The position numbers and the translations under genes were made by a program. From Halisarca cf. caerulea (taxonomy: Eukaryota > Porifera > Demospongiae > Chondrillida > Halisarcidae): a stretch of DNA of 64,000 nucleotides. The notes below the pieces were generated by a model. That model did no database searches. It had not been told where the DNA came from and saw only the letters and a list, made by a program, of their open reading frames with translations. Location: positions 2,238,601 to 2,302,600 of the forward strand of contig CAUJGJ010000179.1 of the NCBI GenBank assembly GCA_963170055.1. Direction: 5' to 3'. Shown here piece by piece: positions 9,905 to 20,798 of the stretch; within the stretch, counting starts at the first letter, position 1, and every line of letters begins with the position of its first letter.

Positions 9905-11400
9905 CTAAGAGTAAAATCTAGCCATCCATAGGGCTGAGACGCAGCTTAGTAATTGGTAGTGGGAACATGCATTTGTGAGGATGGATGTAGTCTTCTGCTC
10001 TTTGGTCTTCTGGTTAAAGCCATCATCAAGATCTTCCATGAGTTCAAGTAGAGGTTCCCTCGCACTGCCAAAGGCATTGCACTCCACCATCCAATGATAC
10101 ACATCCTCTACTACACCACTATCACACTGCTTACACAACCACTCCTCCCGCCTTATCCCCTGCCACCTGCCCATTTAAATCTGCAGTGGCGCATGCAGTA
10201 CCACCTCTCAGCTTCATCAAAATCCCCCTCTCACTCTTACTCTTCACATATGCACAACTTGACTCCACACCACAATCCACCAATTAACATCTTCAACATA
10301 TAGATAATTTCGGTTTCTCATTTAATTCCTTCAACCACCTGTCTTTTACTCTCCTCCATGCAATGTTCCACAACATACTCCTCAAATCTCCCTTTGACAG
10401 ATCTCTGATTGCGTTACCACTCAAGAAGTCTTGCCATCCGAATTCCCCAATACACCTGCCAATACTCCTCAACCAGCTACCAGAACCAAACTGCACTACC
10501 TGCCTAGCAATCCTCTGCAACAGCCGCCCTTCATACACCTTACTAGTTAGCACTTCGTATATACCAGTACTGAGTGCATCTCATCTTGGCCTCCCATACC
10601 AATGGCAACATATCCATTTCCAAAAACAGGGATACCCTGGGATGCAAGGTATTCACCCCAAAAAACAAGCAGAACGCTCTCAGTTGCACTTGGTGAACAA
10701 CCTCAAGGCTACGTACACAGCCCCAGATATCGATATCAGCACCATACAGAATGATGGATTCCACCAAGGAATTCAGCAGCTTTTTGAAAGTACCAACACC
10801 NNNNNNNNNNNNNNNNNNNNNNNNNNNNNNNNNNNNNNNNNNNNNNNNNNNNNNNNNNNNNNNNNNNNNNNNNNNNNNNNNNNNNNNNNNNNNNNNNNNN
10901 NNNNNNNNNNNNNNNNNNNNNNNNNNNNNNNNNNNNNNNNNNNNNNNNNNNNNNNNNNNNNNNNNNNNNNNNNNNNNNNNNNNNNNNNNNNNNNNNNNNN
11001 AACATCACCGACTTCTCTTCTGCATATCTTCCCAACCAGCTACCAAGAGCTTTTTTCCCAGCTGCAGCCCTGTCCTCCACCATGTCCTTTAAAGTCAAAT
11101 GCTCGTCAATCACACAGCCGAGATACTTATTAGAAGATACCATAGGTATCTCTTGCCCACCCACCTCATAACTCATTTCACGTCTTGCATGCCATTGACT
11201 TCTTTCTAATGTGCATGATGGCTGACTTTGTCACATTAATCTTTACCCCCCATTTAACACACCACTCAACCAATGAATCCAAGCTATTTCTTAAACCATC
11301 TTCATTACTGCGCGCTACACTTCAAGTGCACATGGCTAAAAGGTTGTCACATAATATACCAGTATTCCTCCAACACCACATGACATCTACACTGTAGTCC
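9755..11400 (-). pseudogene. Degenerate non-LTR retrotransposon (LINE), 3' half
   Basis: Minus-strand fragments keep reverse-transcriptase thumb and C-terminal features: EDGLRNSLDSLVEWCVKWGV then KINVTKSAIMHI (about 11310-11200), SSNKYLGCVIDEHLTLKD (about 11140-11080), and after the gap a Cys/His-type C-terminal segment WLCKQCDSGVVEDVYHWMVE with a later C (about 10140-10070). The catalytic position reads LCDN instead of [FY]ADD, and a TGA follows eight codons later, so the enzyme is dead. Other frames are broken at several points. A (TAA)n tract lies 3' of the element. Clade cannot be assigned by eye; the 5' half is missing from the window and part is replaced by Ns. Confidence 0.75.
10801..11000. 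other. Assembly gap, 200 N
   Basis: Exactly 200 Ns inside the LINE remnant; a round number suggests a placeholder of unknown true size. Confidence 1.
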
Positions 11401-11480
11401 CTTAGTCTCATGAACCAGACCCCTCCACACCCTCCACTTTATGAAAGGAGAGGGGTCTGGTTCCCAAGACTAGTAGTCCC
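11394..11480. mobile_element. Small palindromic element with 8-bp target-site duplication
   Basis: Inverted arms AGTCTCATGAACCAGACCCC and GGGGTCTGGTTCCCAAGACT surround a 30-base loop. The direct repeat GTAGTCCC occurs at 11394-11401 and 11473-11480. Arm ends resemble the element at 35191-35274 (AGTCTCGCATAGCCAGACC). Confidence 0.75.
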
Positions 11481-11576
11481 TGGTTGTATGTACCAGTGTT
11501 GCCAAAGCTTTATTATATTATCCATGTAGACACAAGAATGTTTCTGGACCAATGATTAGTATAGTAGTCATCCAAA

Positions 11577-14500
11577 TCATTGAACAGTGTCAGGCAGCAT
11601 GTTAACACGAGCAATTTTCTTCCTAATCCTGTTACATGCCATCATCGTTGAACCATAATGGTTTTGCATATCTCCTACAGACATAGTCTTGTTTTCATTC
11701 TGAACATAACGAAAAGTGTTATAATTTCAGTAAATACACTACAATGATTACATATTATGCAGTGAACGCTACCTTATCAACTTGATCCTCAAAATCTCTC
11801 AGGAGATCAAGATGGCTCACCAGTCCTCCTTGATGACGTAGCTTTACATTATCAATTCTCAGGGCATCTCTCACTTGCTTGAATCGTGTAAGATGGTCTC
11901 TCCTCTGTTGGTTAAAAATAGTGCAATTGCAGCATATGCTCTGTGCAAGTAATGACAGGTCTACCCACCCTGGATAGATGGACGTCCAATTCAGACAGAG
12001 TAAATCTCTTGCTCTCATTTTCAGCCTGCAAATATGCAAATGTTAAATGAACTTGCCAGACCCTCCATGTCTACAACGTAGTACTTTACTTGTAATCCCG
12101 AACACTAGGATGACAAACCTGGACAAACTGGAGCTTCTCTTTGACATGTGTTAACACCTGTACAGTTCCTGTTATCTTCTTACGAAGTTTAATAAGGTCT
12201 TCATTTCGCTCTTCAATCTTTTCATTTAAGTTAACATTGTCTATCTTCAGTTGCTCAAAGTCAATCACGTGGAGGCCTTCTCCTAGTTCTTCCTGTAAGT
12301 ATGACAACAATAACTGTTACACTGATAGCGGAAGTCCACTTTTCCTTGTGGCTGTTTTCCCCACAGTAGACAAACTAGCTTAGGGCTAGCTTTACTTGCC
12401 TGATTTATTAAACCGCAGACACTCTAATACACATAGTAGAGACCATTAGGCCTATAGCAGAGGATGTAAGACCTCCATCCTTTCCAGCCAAACTAGGCAG
12501 GAGGTGGCTGTATATCACCCTTTCCTTAGTAGTGGATTCCATAAGAGATTACGGTAATTTTGCAGGGAAACAAATGAAAATAGGAAATTCACCTTTTGTT
12601 TCACTAGCACTTCTTTCTTTGAAATGATTGTTTGAAGTCGAATATTTTCAAGACGAGCTTGGATAACATCCTTTTCCTTCAGAGCATCCTCTGCCACTAG
12701 CTGTTCAAACTCATGCAAAGTCAATGTTCTCCCCGTTCTACTGTGGACTGCTTCCAGGCTCTTCTGTTTACAGAAGGCAATGTATTCTAGCCTGTGTAAT
12801 ATAAAAATATCATCATTCCTAAGTGTAATGTACCACAAGTTGGGACATATCTGAGACCATTAAGTATTGCATTTTTTGTGGATCAAATCAGTGAATATTA
12901 TTATTCATTAGGCTAGAAATAGCCTATGGCTAAAGGCTCCCCAGTCAATAATGATACCTGATACCTTGAATAATAAAGCAAGTTTTGTTTGCATGTAACA
13001 CAAGATTTTGGGTTTCGAGTACACAAGGTTCGAGGTACACAGGATTCTGGATTCTGGGTACACAAGGTTCGAGGTACACAGGATTCTGGATTCTGGGTAC
13101 ACAAGGTTCGAGGTACACAGGATTCTGGATTCTGGGTACACAAGGTTCCGGGGGCCCCTGCCTGTCCACAAAGTAAGCAAGGACATGTATACCACCCACT
13201 ACTAGCAAGGGAGTCATGAAGTGGCCATGAAGGCCACAACTGCTGTTACTTTTTCTGCAAAGAGCCGAAAAAAGTCATTGAAGGTTTAAAGAATTCAAAA
13301 AAGATCAATCAACAATATGTATATAGGATCATAATTGCTTTTGCCATAATAGCCCAGAGCAAGCAAAACTCCAAAGCAAACCACTAATTTAGAAATGTTC
13401 TCTATCGTACTAGAGTACCATACATGACTAGCAATGCCACAAGATATTAACAGATCACCAAATTCATAAAAATATCATACATTCTCTTTACAATGGTCAA
13501 GATTTAATAGTATTTAGACCATCTCCACAATACACATTACCAATAGTTTGCTCATTACACATTTACACAGTAAAAACTGCTGATGCATGGATGGTTATGT
13601 GTACTACATTGCAGGAGACATTCGCCTCTGCTCTTGAAACTTGCTTCCTATATGCCATAACTAGAACAAAGCAATAGCTTACAAAACAGAGGATCCCTTT
13701 ATAGTCTATATAGATACCCTATGGCCGCAACCTTCTTCATTCATGAAACGTTTTGGCCGGCTAAAATGAGTCATCTACACATTTCTGTACACCAAAGACA
13801 TGCTGTATTCTAGTCAATGTGTCAAGAAAAGTACTACTGTAGACGGTAAACAATGTGTACTGTAACACAATACAACTAACAGTGGGCTCCAGTGAAACAC
13901 ATACCCTATGCACGTATGTACAAGCAGAATAGTCCATTATCACATGTTCAGTGAGTGTTGTGTGATTAAGAGGGGCCACAATATGCAATGACTTTAAACA
14001 CACTTTTTAGCTTCAACAAGACTGAGATGTGCTTTACTCCTTTCCTCAATTTCAGCTTTTTCCAATTTTCTTTTACTCTCCATCAAAGCATCTTCTGTTT
14101 GCAAGCTCTCCAAAGCATCTACATTGCAGATGAGCAGCTTGAACCAGTTAGCAGAGAGGAGGGAAACACACACACTAAGAGTTCACATACCCATGCATTT
14201 AAAGTAGCGCTGTTCGTGGTCAGTTACACTTTTACTGGGATCATGCCTATCCTCTGTCTGAGATGGTTGAACAATGAAAATGAAGGTGACAAATTTATTT
14301 TAAGCAAGTACATATACCTTCTTTTTGGACAAGTATTCAGCAATCTTGTGCTGCAAACGTGCATTTGTAGCTCTAAGCTGTTCATGAGTGGAGAGCTGCT
14401 CCATCAACTCAGCAATGACATCTTCTCGGCTCAAAGCAGGTTCATCTGTGTCATCTTCAGCAGGTTTCTCTCTGTCATCTTCAGCAGGTTCCTCTCTGTC

Positions 14501-15118
14501 ATCTTCAGCAGGTTCCTCTCTGTCATCTTCAGCAGGTTTCTCTTTGTCATCTTCAGTAGGCTCCTCTCTGTCATCTTCAGTAGGCTCCTCTCTGTCATTT
14601 TTAACAGGTTCCTCTCTGTCATTTTCAGGCGGCTCCTCAACCTCATTGACATCATCCAACCCATCCTTACCCTTACCCACTCTTTCAGAACACTCTCCCT
14701 CCCCATCGCCATGCTGTTCCGCTCCATCAGCATCCTTGTCCGGCACCAACTTGGGTGTACCCTTTGTAGATTCCGGCTCACCATCTGACTCAAGCTCTGA
14801 AGTATTTTGCACAGTTGTAGGACCCTCCACAGGTTTTTCTGCGGGAATTTTGGTATATTTCTCCGTAAAAATCACTGTGGGTTCTCCTTCAAGACCATTG
14901 CCCCCTTCCGTCGTTTCAGGAGCTACGGTGTTATCCTGAAAGTCTGATTGACATTCTCCATTCCCTTCTGGCTTCGTTTCTGGTGATTCCTCCCTCGTTC
15001 TTTCGTTTTCATCACTTCCCTCTTTGTAGTGCCCTTCATTATCATTCAGCTCATCTTCCAATTGCAAATTTGAAACTTCTCCAACTTGTGGTGTCTGCAC
15101 CGATTCCTGCTCAGCCAT
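11577..15118 (-). CDS. CCDC96: Coiled-coil protein CCDC96 (cilium)
   Basis: CCDC96 pairs with CCDC113 in motile cilia. Exons on the minus strand: 15118-14318, about 14133-14004, 12791-12593, 12292-12119, 12025-11969, 11904-11773 and 11699-11577. Exon 1 encodes a long acidic region with eight-residue repeats of the DDREEPAE type, then LRATNARLQHKIAEYLSKKK. The conserved core reads HVIDFEQLKIDNVNLNEKIE, LIKLRKKITGTVQVLTHVKE, then FKQVRDALRIDNVKLRHQ and LLRDFEDQVDKV, matching vertebrate CCDC96 in order. The last exon ends in ACNRIRKKIARVNMLPDTVQ. All recognised junctions keep phase. An additional small exon between the first two cannot be excluded. The gene is divergent from TK1. Confidence 0.9.
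13008..13152. repeat. 39-bp minisatellite in a CCDC96 intron
   Basis: About 3.5 copies of a unit containing GTACACAAGGTTCGAGGTAC and ACAGGATTCTGGATTCTG. Overlapping open frames in three frames are repeat artefacts. Confidence 0.93.
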
Positions 15119-15231
15119 GTTTCATCAGACCCTGTCTGCATGGCAACTAGACAAACACGTGATGCCTTGGCACGTGATGCATTTTGTCCTGGCGGGATTT
15201 TAGGAAAGATCTTGATTCTTCTTTATTTTTC
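15119..15231. promoter_or_regulatory. Putative bidirectional promoter CCDC96 / TK1 with X-box-like and E2F-like motifs
   Basis: 113 bases separate the two starts. GTCTGCATGGCAAC (15134-15147) differs at one position from the RFX X-box consensus GTYNCCATRGCAAC and lies 16 bases from the CCDC96 ATG. GGCGGGATTTT (15191-15201) on the TK1 side resembles an E2F site in reverse. A repeated CACGTGATGC occurs twice in between. Confidence 0.55.
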
Positions 15232-16108
15232 ATGATGTCTCTTGTGGGTGGAATTGGAAAGATAGCAGCCAAAGGACATATTCAACTTATTTTAGGACCA
15301 ATGTTCTCTGGGAAGACGTTAGTGCTATTTGTTTGATTGCTATGAATCTGACGTTTGATTTTGTTTTTTATTTTGTGTACTTTCAGTACGGAGCTGATAC
15401 GCAGGATTAGAAGGTTTCAAGTGGCCAATCATTCTTGTTTGATGATTAAATATTCTAAGGATGACCGTTACTCTAAGGAAGATATATCGACCCATGACAA
15501 ACTGATTACAAGAGCAACATCTTGTTCAGAGTTGAAGACCATATCTGACCAAGCGAAGTCTTTTGGTGTAATTGGAATAGATGAAGGGCAATTTGTATGT
15601 GCCTCATTCTATATCATGTATTCTGTCTGGTTGGGTATGTACCTATGTATGTAATTCCCTATAGTTTCCAGATATTGTTGAGTTTTGTGAAGAAATGGCG
15701 AATAAGGGTAAAATGGTTATTGTTGCTGCTCTGGATGGAACATTTCAGAGAAAGGTAGTTTTCAAACTCCTGACAGCCATGTTTTAATTATGCATCATTT
15801 CTACAATTATCAATTATACATCATTCCTACAGCCATTTGGCAGCATCATGGATCTAGTTCCTTTGGCCGAGAGTGTGATCAAATTGAAGGCAGTTTGTAT
15901 GGTCTGCTACGGAGATGCTGCTTTTACAAAACGTTTAGGTCAAGAGACCGAGATTGAAGTGATTGGAGGAGCTGAGAAGTATATGTCTGTTTGCCGTTCA
16001 TGTTACAATGTGCATGAAATGAACTCTCAAATCACACCAACGCGTCAACCACCTGTGTTGAACACAAATTCTGGAAGAAACAGAGAACTCTTTCCTACCG
16101 ACTCTTAA
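15232..16108 (+). CDS. TK1: Thymidine kinase 1, cytosolic
   Basis: Phosphorylates thymidine to dTMP in the salvage pathway. Exons 15232-15317, 15387-15594, 15665-15754 and 15833-16108. Exon 1 holds the P-loop GPMFSGKT; exon 2 begins [10 protein letters not shown], contains DKLITRA and ends [10 protein letters not shown] (the DEGQF magnesium/catalytic segment); exon 3 is [20 protein letters not shown] then ALDGTFQRK; exon 4 gives [20 protein letters not shown], the zinc-binding pairs [15 protein letters not shown] and VCRSCY, and a Ser/Pro-rich tail. About 219 residues. Two in-frame ATGs stand side by side (15232, 15235); either could start. No KEN-type degron obvious in the short tail. Confidence 0.95.
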
Positions 16109-16262
16109 TGTTTACCTCCTTGGCGTGCATATTTTAAAGTGACCCTAAGCATACAGTGCATTTATTGTATGAAAGCTTAATCCGATAATGTTCTTGCCTG
16201 TAATGGTAATGCATATTATTATAATTCACAATTTCAATTAAAAAATTGAGCATGTGCACTTG

Positions 16263-19200
16263 CTAGTTTCTTGGCAGTTGACACATTTCACAAACTTGAG
16301 CTTCAGATTTATTGAGAAAAGTGCAATGGTTACATGTCCAAGTATTGCCTGTCACAACAGGGTAAGTAGGTGGGCCTTTTCCTATCTCTGGACTTTGCTC
16401 TGTCAAATGTAGTTATAGAGATACAGTGTCACATACACAGTAGGCCACTTCAGCCACCAACCATTACCTGTAGCTCTTATCAGCTGCTCAATGGTTGACC
16501 AAGGCTCTTTTAGCCTCCATTTACCAATTCCTGGTATATCTCCAGCTTTGATCAAGCCACATAGTTCAAGTGTGGCTTCCTACAGAAAATAAAATAACTA
16601 GATTAACAACCATCACTATAGGGAAAATGTGCACCTACTCATACCTTCATTGGCACAATGTCACATCTGTACAAGTATAAAAGAACTTGAAAATCAGACA
16701 TAGTGTAATAAAAGTCTTTCATGTACTGTTGCCTGATGTAGTTCGCCAGCTGGTGGAAATCCTGCAGTGTGTTAGACTAGTAATGGGTGGAAGGAAATCA
16801 TAATACATTTAGTGAACTAACTGGTTTGACACCGCCAAATTCCCGATTGGCAATAGGAAAGGGTTCTCCATTCTTCCCTCCAGGTAGTGTGGGGCAAGGT
16901 TCCTTCGGAGTGGAAATGGTCAGTTCAACCAGGAGATATTCCACCGGAAGAGGACGTGCTAACTTAGTCACTTCATTACCATATTCATCTTTAGACTGCC
17001 ATCAGTGAAGAAAATGGATAACCATGAACCTAACATGCACTGCCTACCCTAACAATTATGTACCTTGTAGAAGACATCTGGTACATATTGCTCTTGGGAT
17101 GAGTCCTTGACATAGCCTAGTTCTGGCACATCTACTGTTGGTACAAGACACCCATCCCTCACTAGTGCCATACACTGATTTGAAACCTGGTACCCAGTAA
17201 GATGGATGTCATTGTGCTCATCACCTGAAGGGAGAACAAAAAATGAATAACATTATGAGTAGTTGCCAAATATGTACAGGACAACCTGTATTGAACCTCT
17301 CACCTGAAACACATACAGTTACAAACTTGGAGCCAAAATATCCATTGGGTGAGTATTGACAAGGACTGGGATGCTTGTTCTGAAGGTGAGCTGCTGTTAT
17401 GCATTCTTGGGCACTCAAGAAGAAGGTATCCTAAAGAAGCATGTGGTTCAGACAAGACATGACCGTTCCATCATAATACAAACATTTGTGTTATCTATGA
17501 TTCCACAGACTAAGGACAACTCTCTGAGTACACTCACGATGTGCCGCTTGTGAGCTACTTTGCTGTTCTTTTGGCTCTCCAAATCAGTAAATATCCATCC
17601 CAACTGTAATACACACAGAGAGAGCATACATTGGCTGGTAAGGGACAGAGAGGGATAACCAACCTTCTGGAGTCCAAGCACTCGGGCTATCTGCTCCACA
17701 GAGTCTTCTTCATCCTGAGAAGCTATCAGTTCCACAGACAAAGGAGAAGAGATTTGAGGAGGTTCATAAATGACAGAAACTACACCCTTTATTCCCAAGG
17801 GAACATCTGTGTACTCTTCCAAATGGCCATACATGAATCCTATACGCTAAAACAGAACACAGAAGGTCAACTCAACAAAATGAGAAATTGAAGAGTTAGT
17901 GAAATAGTACACAAACCTGCCTGCCTGATTTTCTCCAGCCATTTAAAAATCTATCTACAATTTTACCATCTTCAAACATGATGTTATCGATGTGTCGATA
18001 TGTTTGCCTGGCAAGAGTTATGGCACTAGGTTGGCACTTGGTGCAGATCCCTTCAGGCCATGGTGGATGGTCTGTGCAACCTGGTTTGATGCGGCAACTG
18101 AGATCCTCTAAACTCACAAATTTTCCTCTGCAAAGAGCCAGTCATAAAAGATAAAAGAGGATGTGGCATCCACTCACACAGCCTTACTTGTCAATGCCAC
18201 TGGTCAGCTTTCTGAAGTAAGAATGAATGGAAAGGAACTTTATAGGTGGGTCTCGGCTTTCCAGGTACTTCACATCAAAAGGCTAAAAAGAAGGAGCATC
18301 TATGTCTTATTAAGGTGCAATACAAGCACAATTAAATACACTACAAGCACACAGATACGCTACAAGTACACGCAGATACACTACAAGCACACACAGATAC
18401 ACTACAAGCACACACAGATACACTACAAGCACACACAGATACGCTACAAGCACACACAGATACACTACAAGCACACACAGATACGCTACAAGCACACACA
18501 GATACACTACAAGCACACACGAGTATGCAGTGGAACCTCTGATAGTGGACTCTCCCAAATAAGGACCCAGTATAATAAACCTCTCTACAAAGCACACGAC
18601 TTATGGAGTAAAATTCCTACATCATTTTGAACCTTGCAATGAGGAAAACATCTCTACAAAGAACAAATAACTAAATTTACATTGTCCCCAAAGTGTCCTT
18701 TATTTAGAGGTTTCACTGTACTAAAAGCATGTACAGATATATATATATATATTATAAGCAAATATGGGCACACTACAAAACACACACCCGTATGCTAGAA
18801 GCAAACGCACATATAGGCACACAAACCACAAGCACACACAAGGCCACTACAAGCATGCACAAGGCCACTACAAGCATGCACAGGTTTTCACAACAAGTAA
18901 ATTTCTGGTTGAGTAGGCCAAGCAAATGATGGATATAATATCTTGATGATTGGAGTTCACTAGCACACAACATGTAATAGTTGTATCCTGTCTTGGTGTG
19001 CTACAGCAGCCATAAAGTGCTAATTAATTGACCGAGGGCGCAGCCCGAGGTCAATTAATTGGCACTTTATGCTGCTGTAGCACACCAAGGCAGGATACAA
19101 CTATTATGTGTCATGGTGAAGCAAAACACTGCAAAATGTGACAATTGACAACTACTAATTAATGAGGCATGAATGGGTTTTGGCTGGCAGGAGATTGACA

Positions 19201-19898
19201 AGACCCTTGATCGGGCTACATCAGAGTAGCAGGGCTACATCGTGAATGTAAGCCGGCGGTACTCTTTGAACAACCCAACTTTCGCCCCCGCACCATGACA
19301 CATACTCCAATATCAGCCCACCACACACAGCACAACCCACCAGGGGCGTAGCTCCATTGTTTCCTGGTTGCCAGGAAACCCCCCTCTGAAGCCACCAGAC
19401 TGAGTATGCTAATCAATCATACAATTTATCCTAACACTTTCTCCAACTGTCACCTAGCATGCACCTGCACTAGGCTAACCTGCACACATGGTTCTACTGA
19501 GAGCACTGTAATGCTGTTCTACTTTTTTTTTTTTTTTTTTTTTTTTTTTACCTGTAATGCTGTTCTACTACATTCATAAATACTTTGTGCTCTTTTTAGT
19601 TGTTTATAGCTTGTCTGACACACTAGTTTTCAAACTACCATTACAAATTTAAATATGGTGTTTACTTGCATACATGTGGCCACAGTGTTGATACCGCATG
19701 CTACAGTAAGTAAAGGCCATACAATGTGTCCATGATACCACTATTTTGTACACCAGGTGCCCATGCATGATCATGGCTTTTAGAAACCCCCTTATTTTTC
19801 TTCTGGCTACGCCCCTGCCCACCCATTGTACACAGCACAACCAAGCCACCACACATAGCCCACCCACCTAAGGCTCACAGTGTATGTATAGTGCTTTA

Positions 19899-19968
<70 letters not shown>

Positions 19969-20436
19969 ACACACACAACATTCGTACTCACTTCCAAAGG
20001 AGTACAATTAAGGCACTTGTTGTTGTCGCCATGGTGACACCTGCACAATAATAGACACATGTCACTTTCCCTCCACTTTCTTACTAAAACATCACTTACA
20101 GCTGTGGGTCTTTCTTTCTGTGTATTTTACCATCTTTCTTCTTCAGCCTCTTGTCAATTTCATCTTCCTCAACATTTCCATGACTAACATACACTCCACT
20201 GTCAACAGATGCCGATGTTACCTTCTGCTCTAAATAGATCATGTCACCATGCCTAATAAATGCAAAGAGGATGACACATAAGGTCTGTACATAACTTATG
20301 CAGCCACAGCCAATGACCCTAACCTCAACGGTATTTCACTTAGGTGGACATCCAGGGTGTGCGGAAGCACTTCTTGTTGCTTGTTTGAACGTAGGAACAG
20401 GCCTTGGTCAGAACTTGGTCGACATTCTTGATTGAT

Positions 20437-20502
<66 letters not shown>

Positions 20503-20713
20503 CAGAGGGTTCACGTGACCTTTAATGTTGAATGAATGCACACAGCAAATATTCACCTTCAACACTAAGTCTCTGACAGTAGCAGTTTGGCTAACTTCGA
20601 TTCTTGTAGTTCCTTCAGTACTTCGAACTCGTACTATCTGCAAAACAAAGCATAAGAGAACGTAAATGACAATCTAGTGCAATAATATTCTCTATGCTCA
20701 CATAACCCACCAT
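16263..20713 (-). CDS. NPLOC4: NPL4 homologue, p97/VCP ubiquitin cofactor
   Basis: With UFD1 it recruits polyubiquitinated substrates to the p97/VCP unfoldase in ERAD and other extraction pathways. A tiny first exon ATG GTG GGT TAT (20713-20702) joins [16 protein letters not shown], the start of the ubiquitin-like domain. The zinc and MPN-type core follows: [20 protein letters not shown] (about 18125-17930), [20 protein letters not shown] (about 17845-17660), [59 protein letters not shown] and [20 protein letters not shown]. The C-terminus has an RanBP2-type (NZF) zinc finger with [10 protein letters not shown] and CEMCQLPRN, known to bind ubiquitin. About 14 exons. A long intron (about 18290-19985) collects repeats. 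Divergent from CFAP52. Confidence 0.95.
18345..18522. repeat. 18-bp minisatellite in NPLOC4 intron
   Basis: About ten copies of ACACAGATACACTACAAG with a C/G variant (ATACGC). It directly abuts a Tigger-like element at 18528. Confidence 0.95.
18528..18718. mobile_element. Short pogo/Tigger-like non-autonomous element
   Basis: Ends are CAGTGGAACCTCTGATAGTG and the complement of CAGTGAAACCTCTAAATAAA, the terminal-repeat style of pogo/Tigger elements; TA follows the right end. About 190 bases, no coding capacity. Related sequence starts at 46408 and about 46744. Confidence 0.7.
18968..19112. mobile_element. Large palindrome, about 70-bp arms
   Basis: Arms beginning ATAATAGTTGTATCCTG..., CTTGGTGTGCTACAGCAGC and AAAGTGCTAATTAATTGACC pair with the reverse copy; the centre is GAGGGCGCAGCCCGAG near 19034-19050. 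Only a few mismatches and one indel. Likely a foldback MITE in the NPLOC4 intron. Confidence 0.8.
19341..19817. mobile_element. hAT-like non-autonomous element
   Basis: Left end CAGGGGCGTAGCTCCA and right end TGGCTACGCCCCTG form a 12-base terminal inverted repeat of the hAT style. About 475 bases with a T tract at 19521-19550 and no intact frame. An 8-bp target duplication is not clear. A related internal fragment is present at 49120-49300. Confidence 0.65.
19901..19977. repeat. (CA)n microsatellite
   Basis: Near-pure CA run with two ATACA interruptions, close upstream of an NPLOC4 exon boundary. A second pure run lies at 20438-20500. Confidence 0.97.
20438..20500. repeat. (CA)n microsatellite
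   Basis: Uninterrupted CA dinucleotides in the NPLOC4 intron; on the minus strand it follows a ubiquitin-like-domain exon acceptor region. Confidence 0.97.
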
Positions 20714-20798
20714 TTTATTACAACGGAAAATAACGAAGTTATCCGCCTTTTCATCACATGACATGTGCGTCACCAAGCAACCCAGGCAGCTTAATAAA
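20714..20798. promoter_or_regulatory. Putative bidirectional promoter NPLOC4 / CFAP52 with X-box
   Basis: 85 bases between starts. GTCACCAAGCAAC (20769-20781) fits the RFX X-box form RYYNYY-N-RRNRAC at every position, with a one-base spacer, and lies 17 bases before the CFAP52 ATG. Confidence 0.6.

Noticed and set aside
14388..14939. Serine-rich plus-strand open frame
   Set aside because: Antisense shadow of the acidic repeat exon of CCDC96.
20025..20038. Perfect X-box-like GTCGCCATGGTGAC
   Set aside because: It is within NPLOC4 coding sequence (the CHHGDNNKC exon) and explained by the codons.
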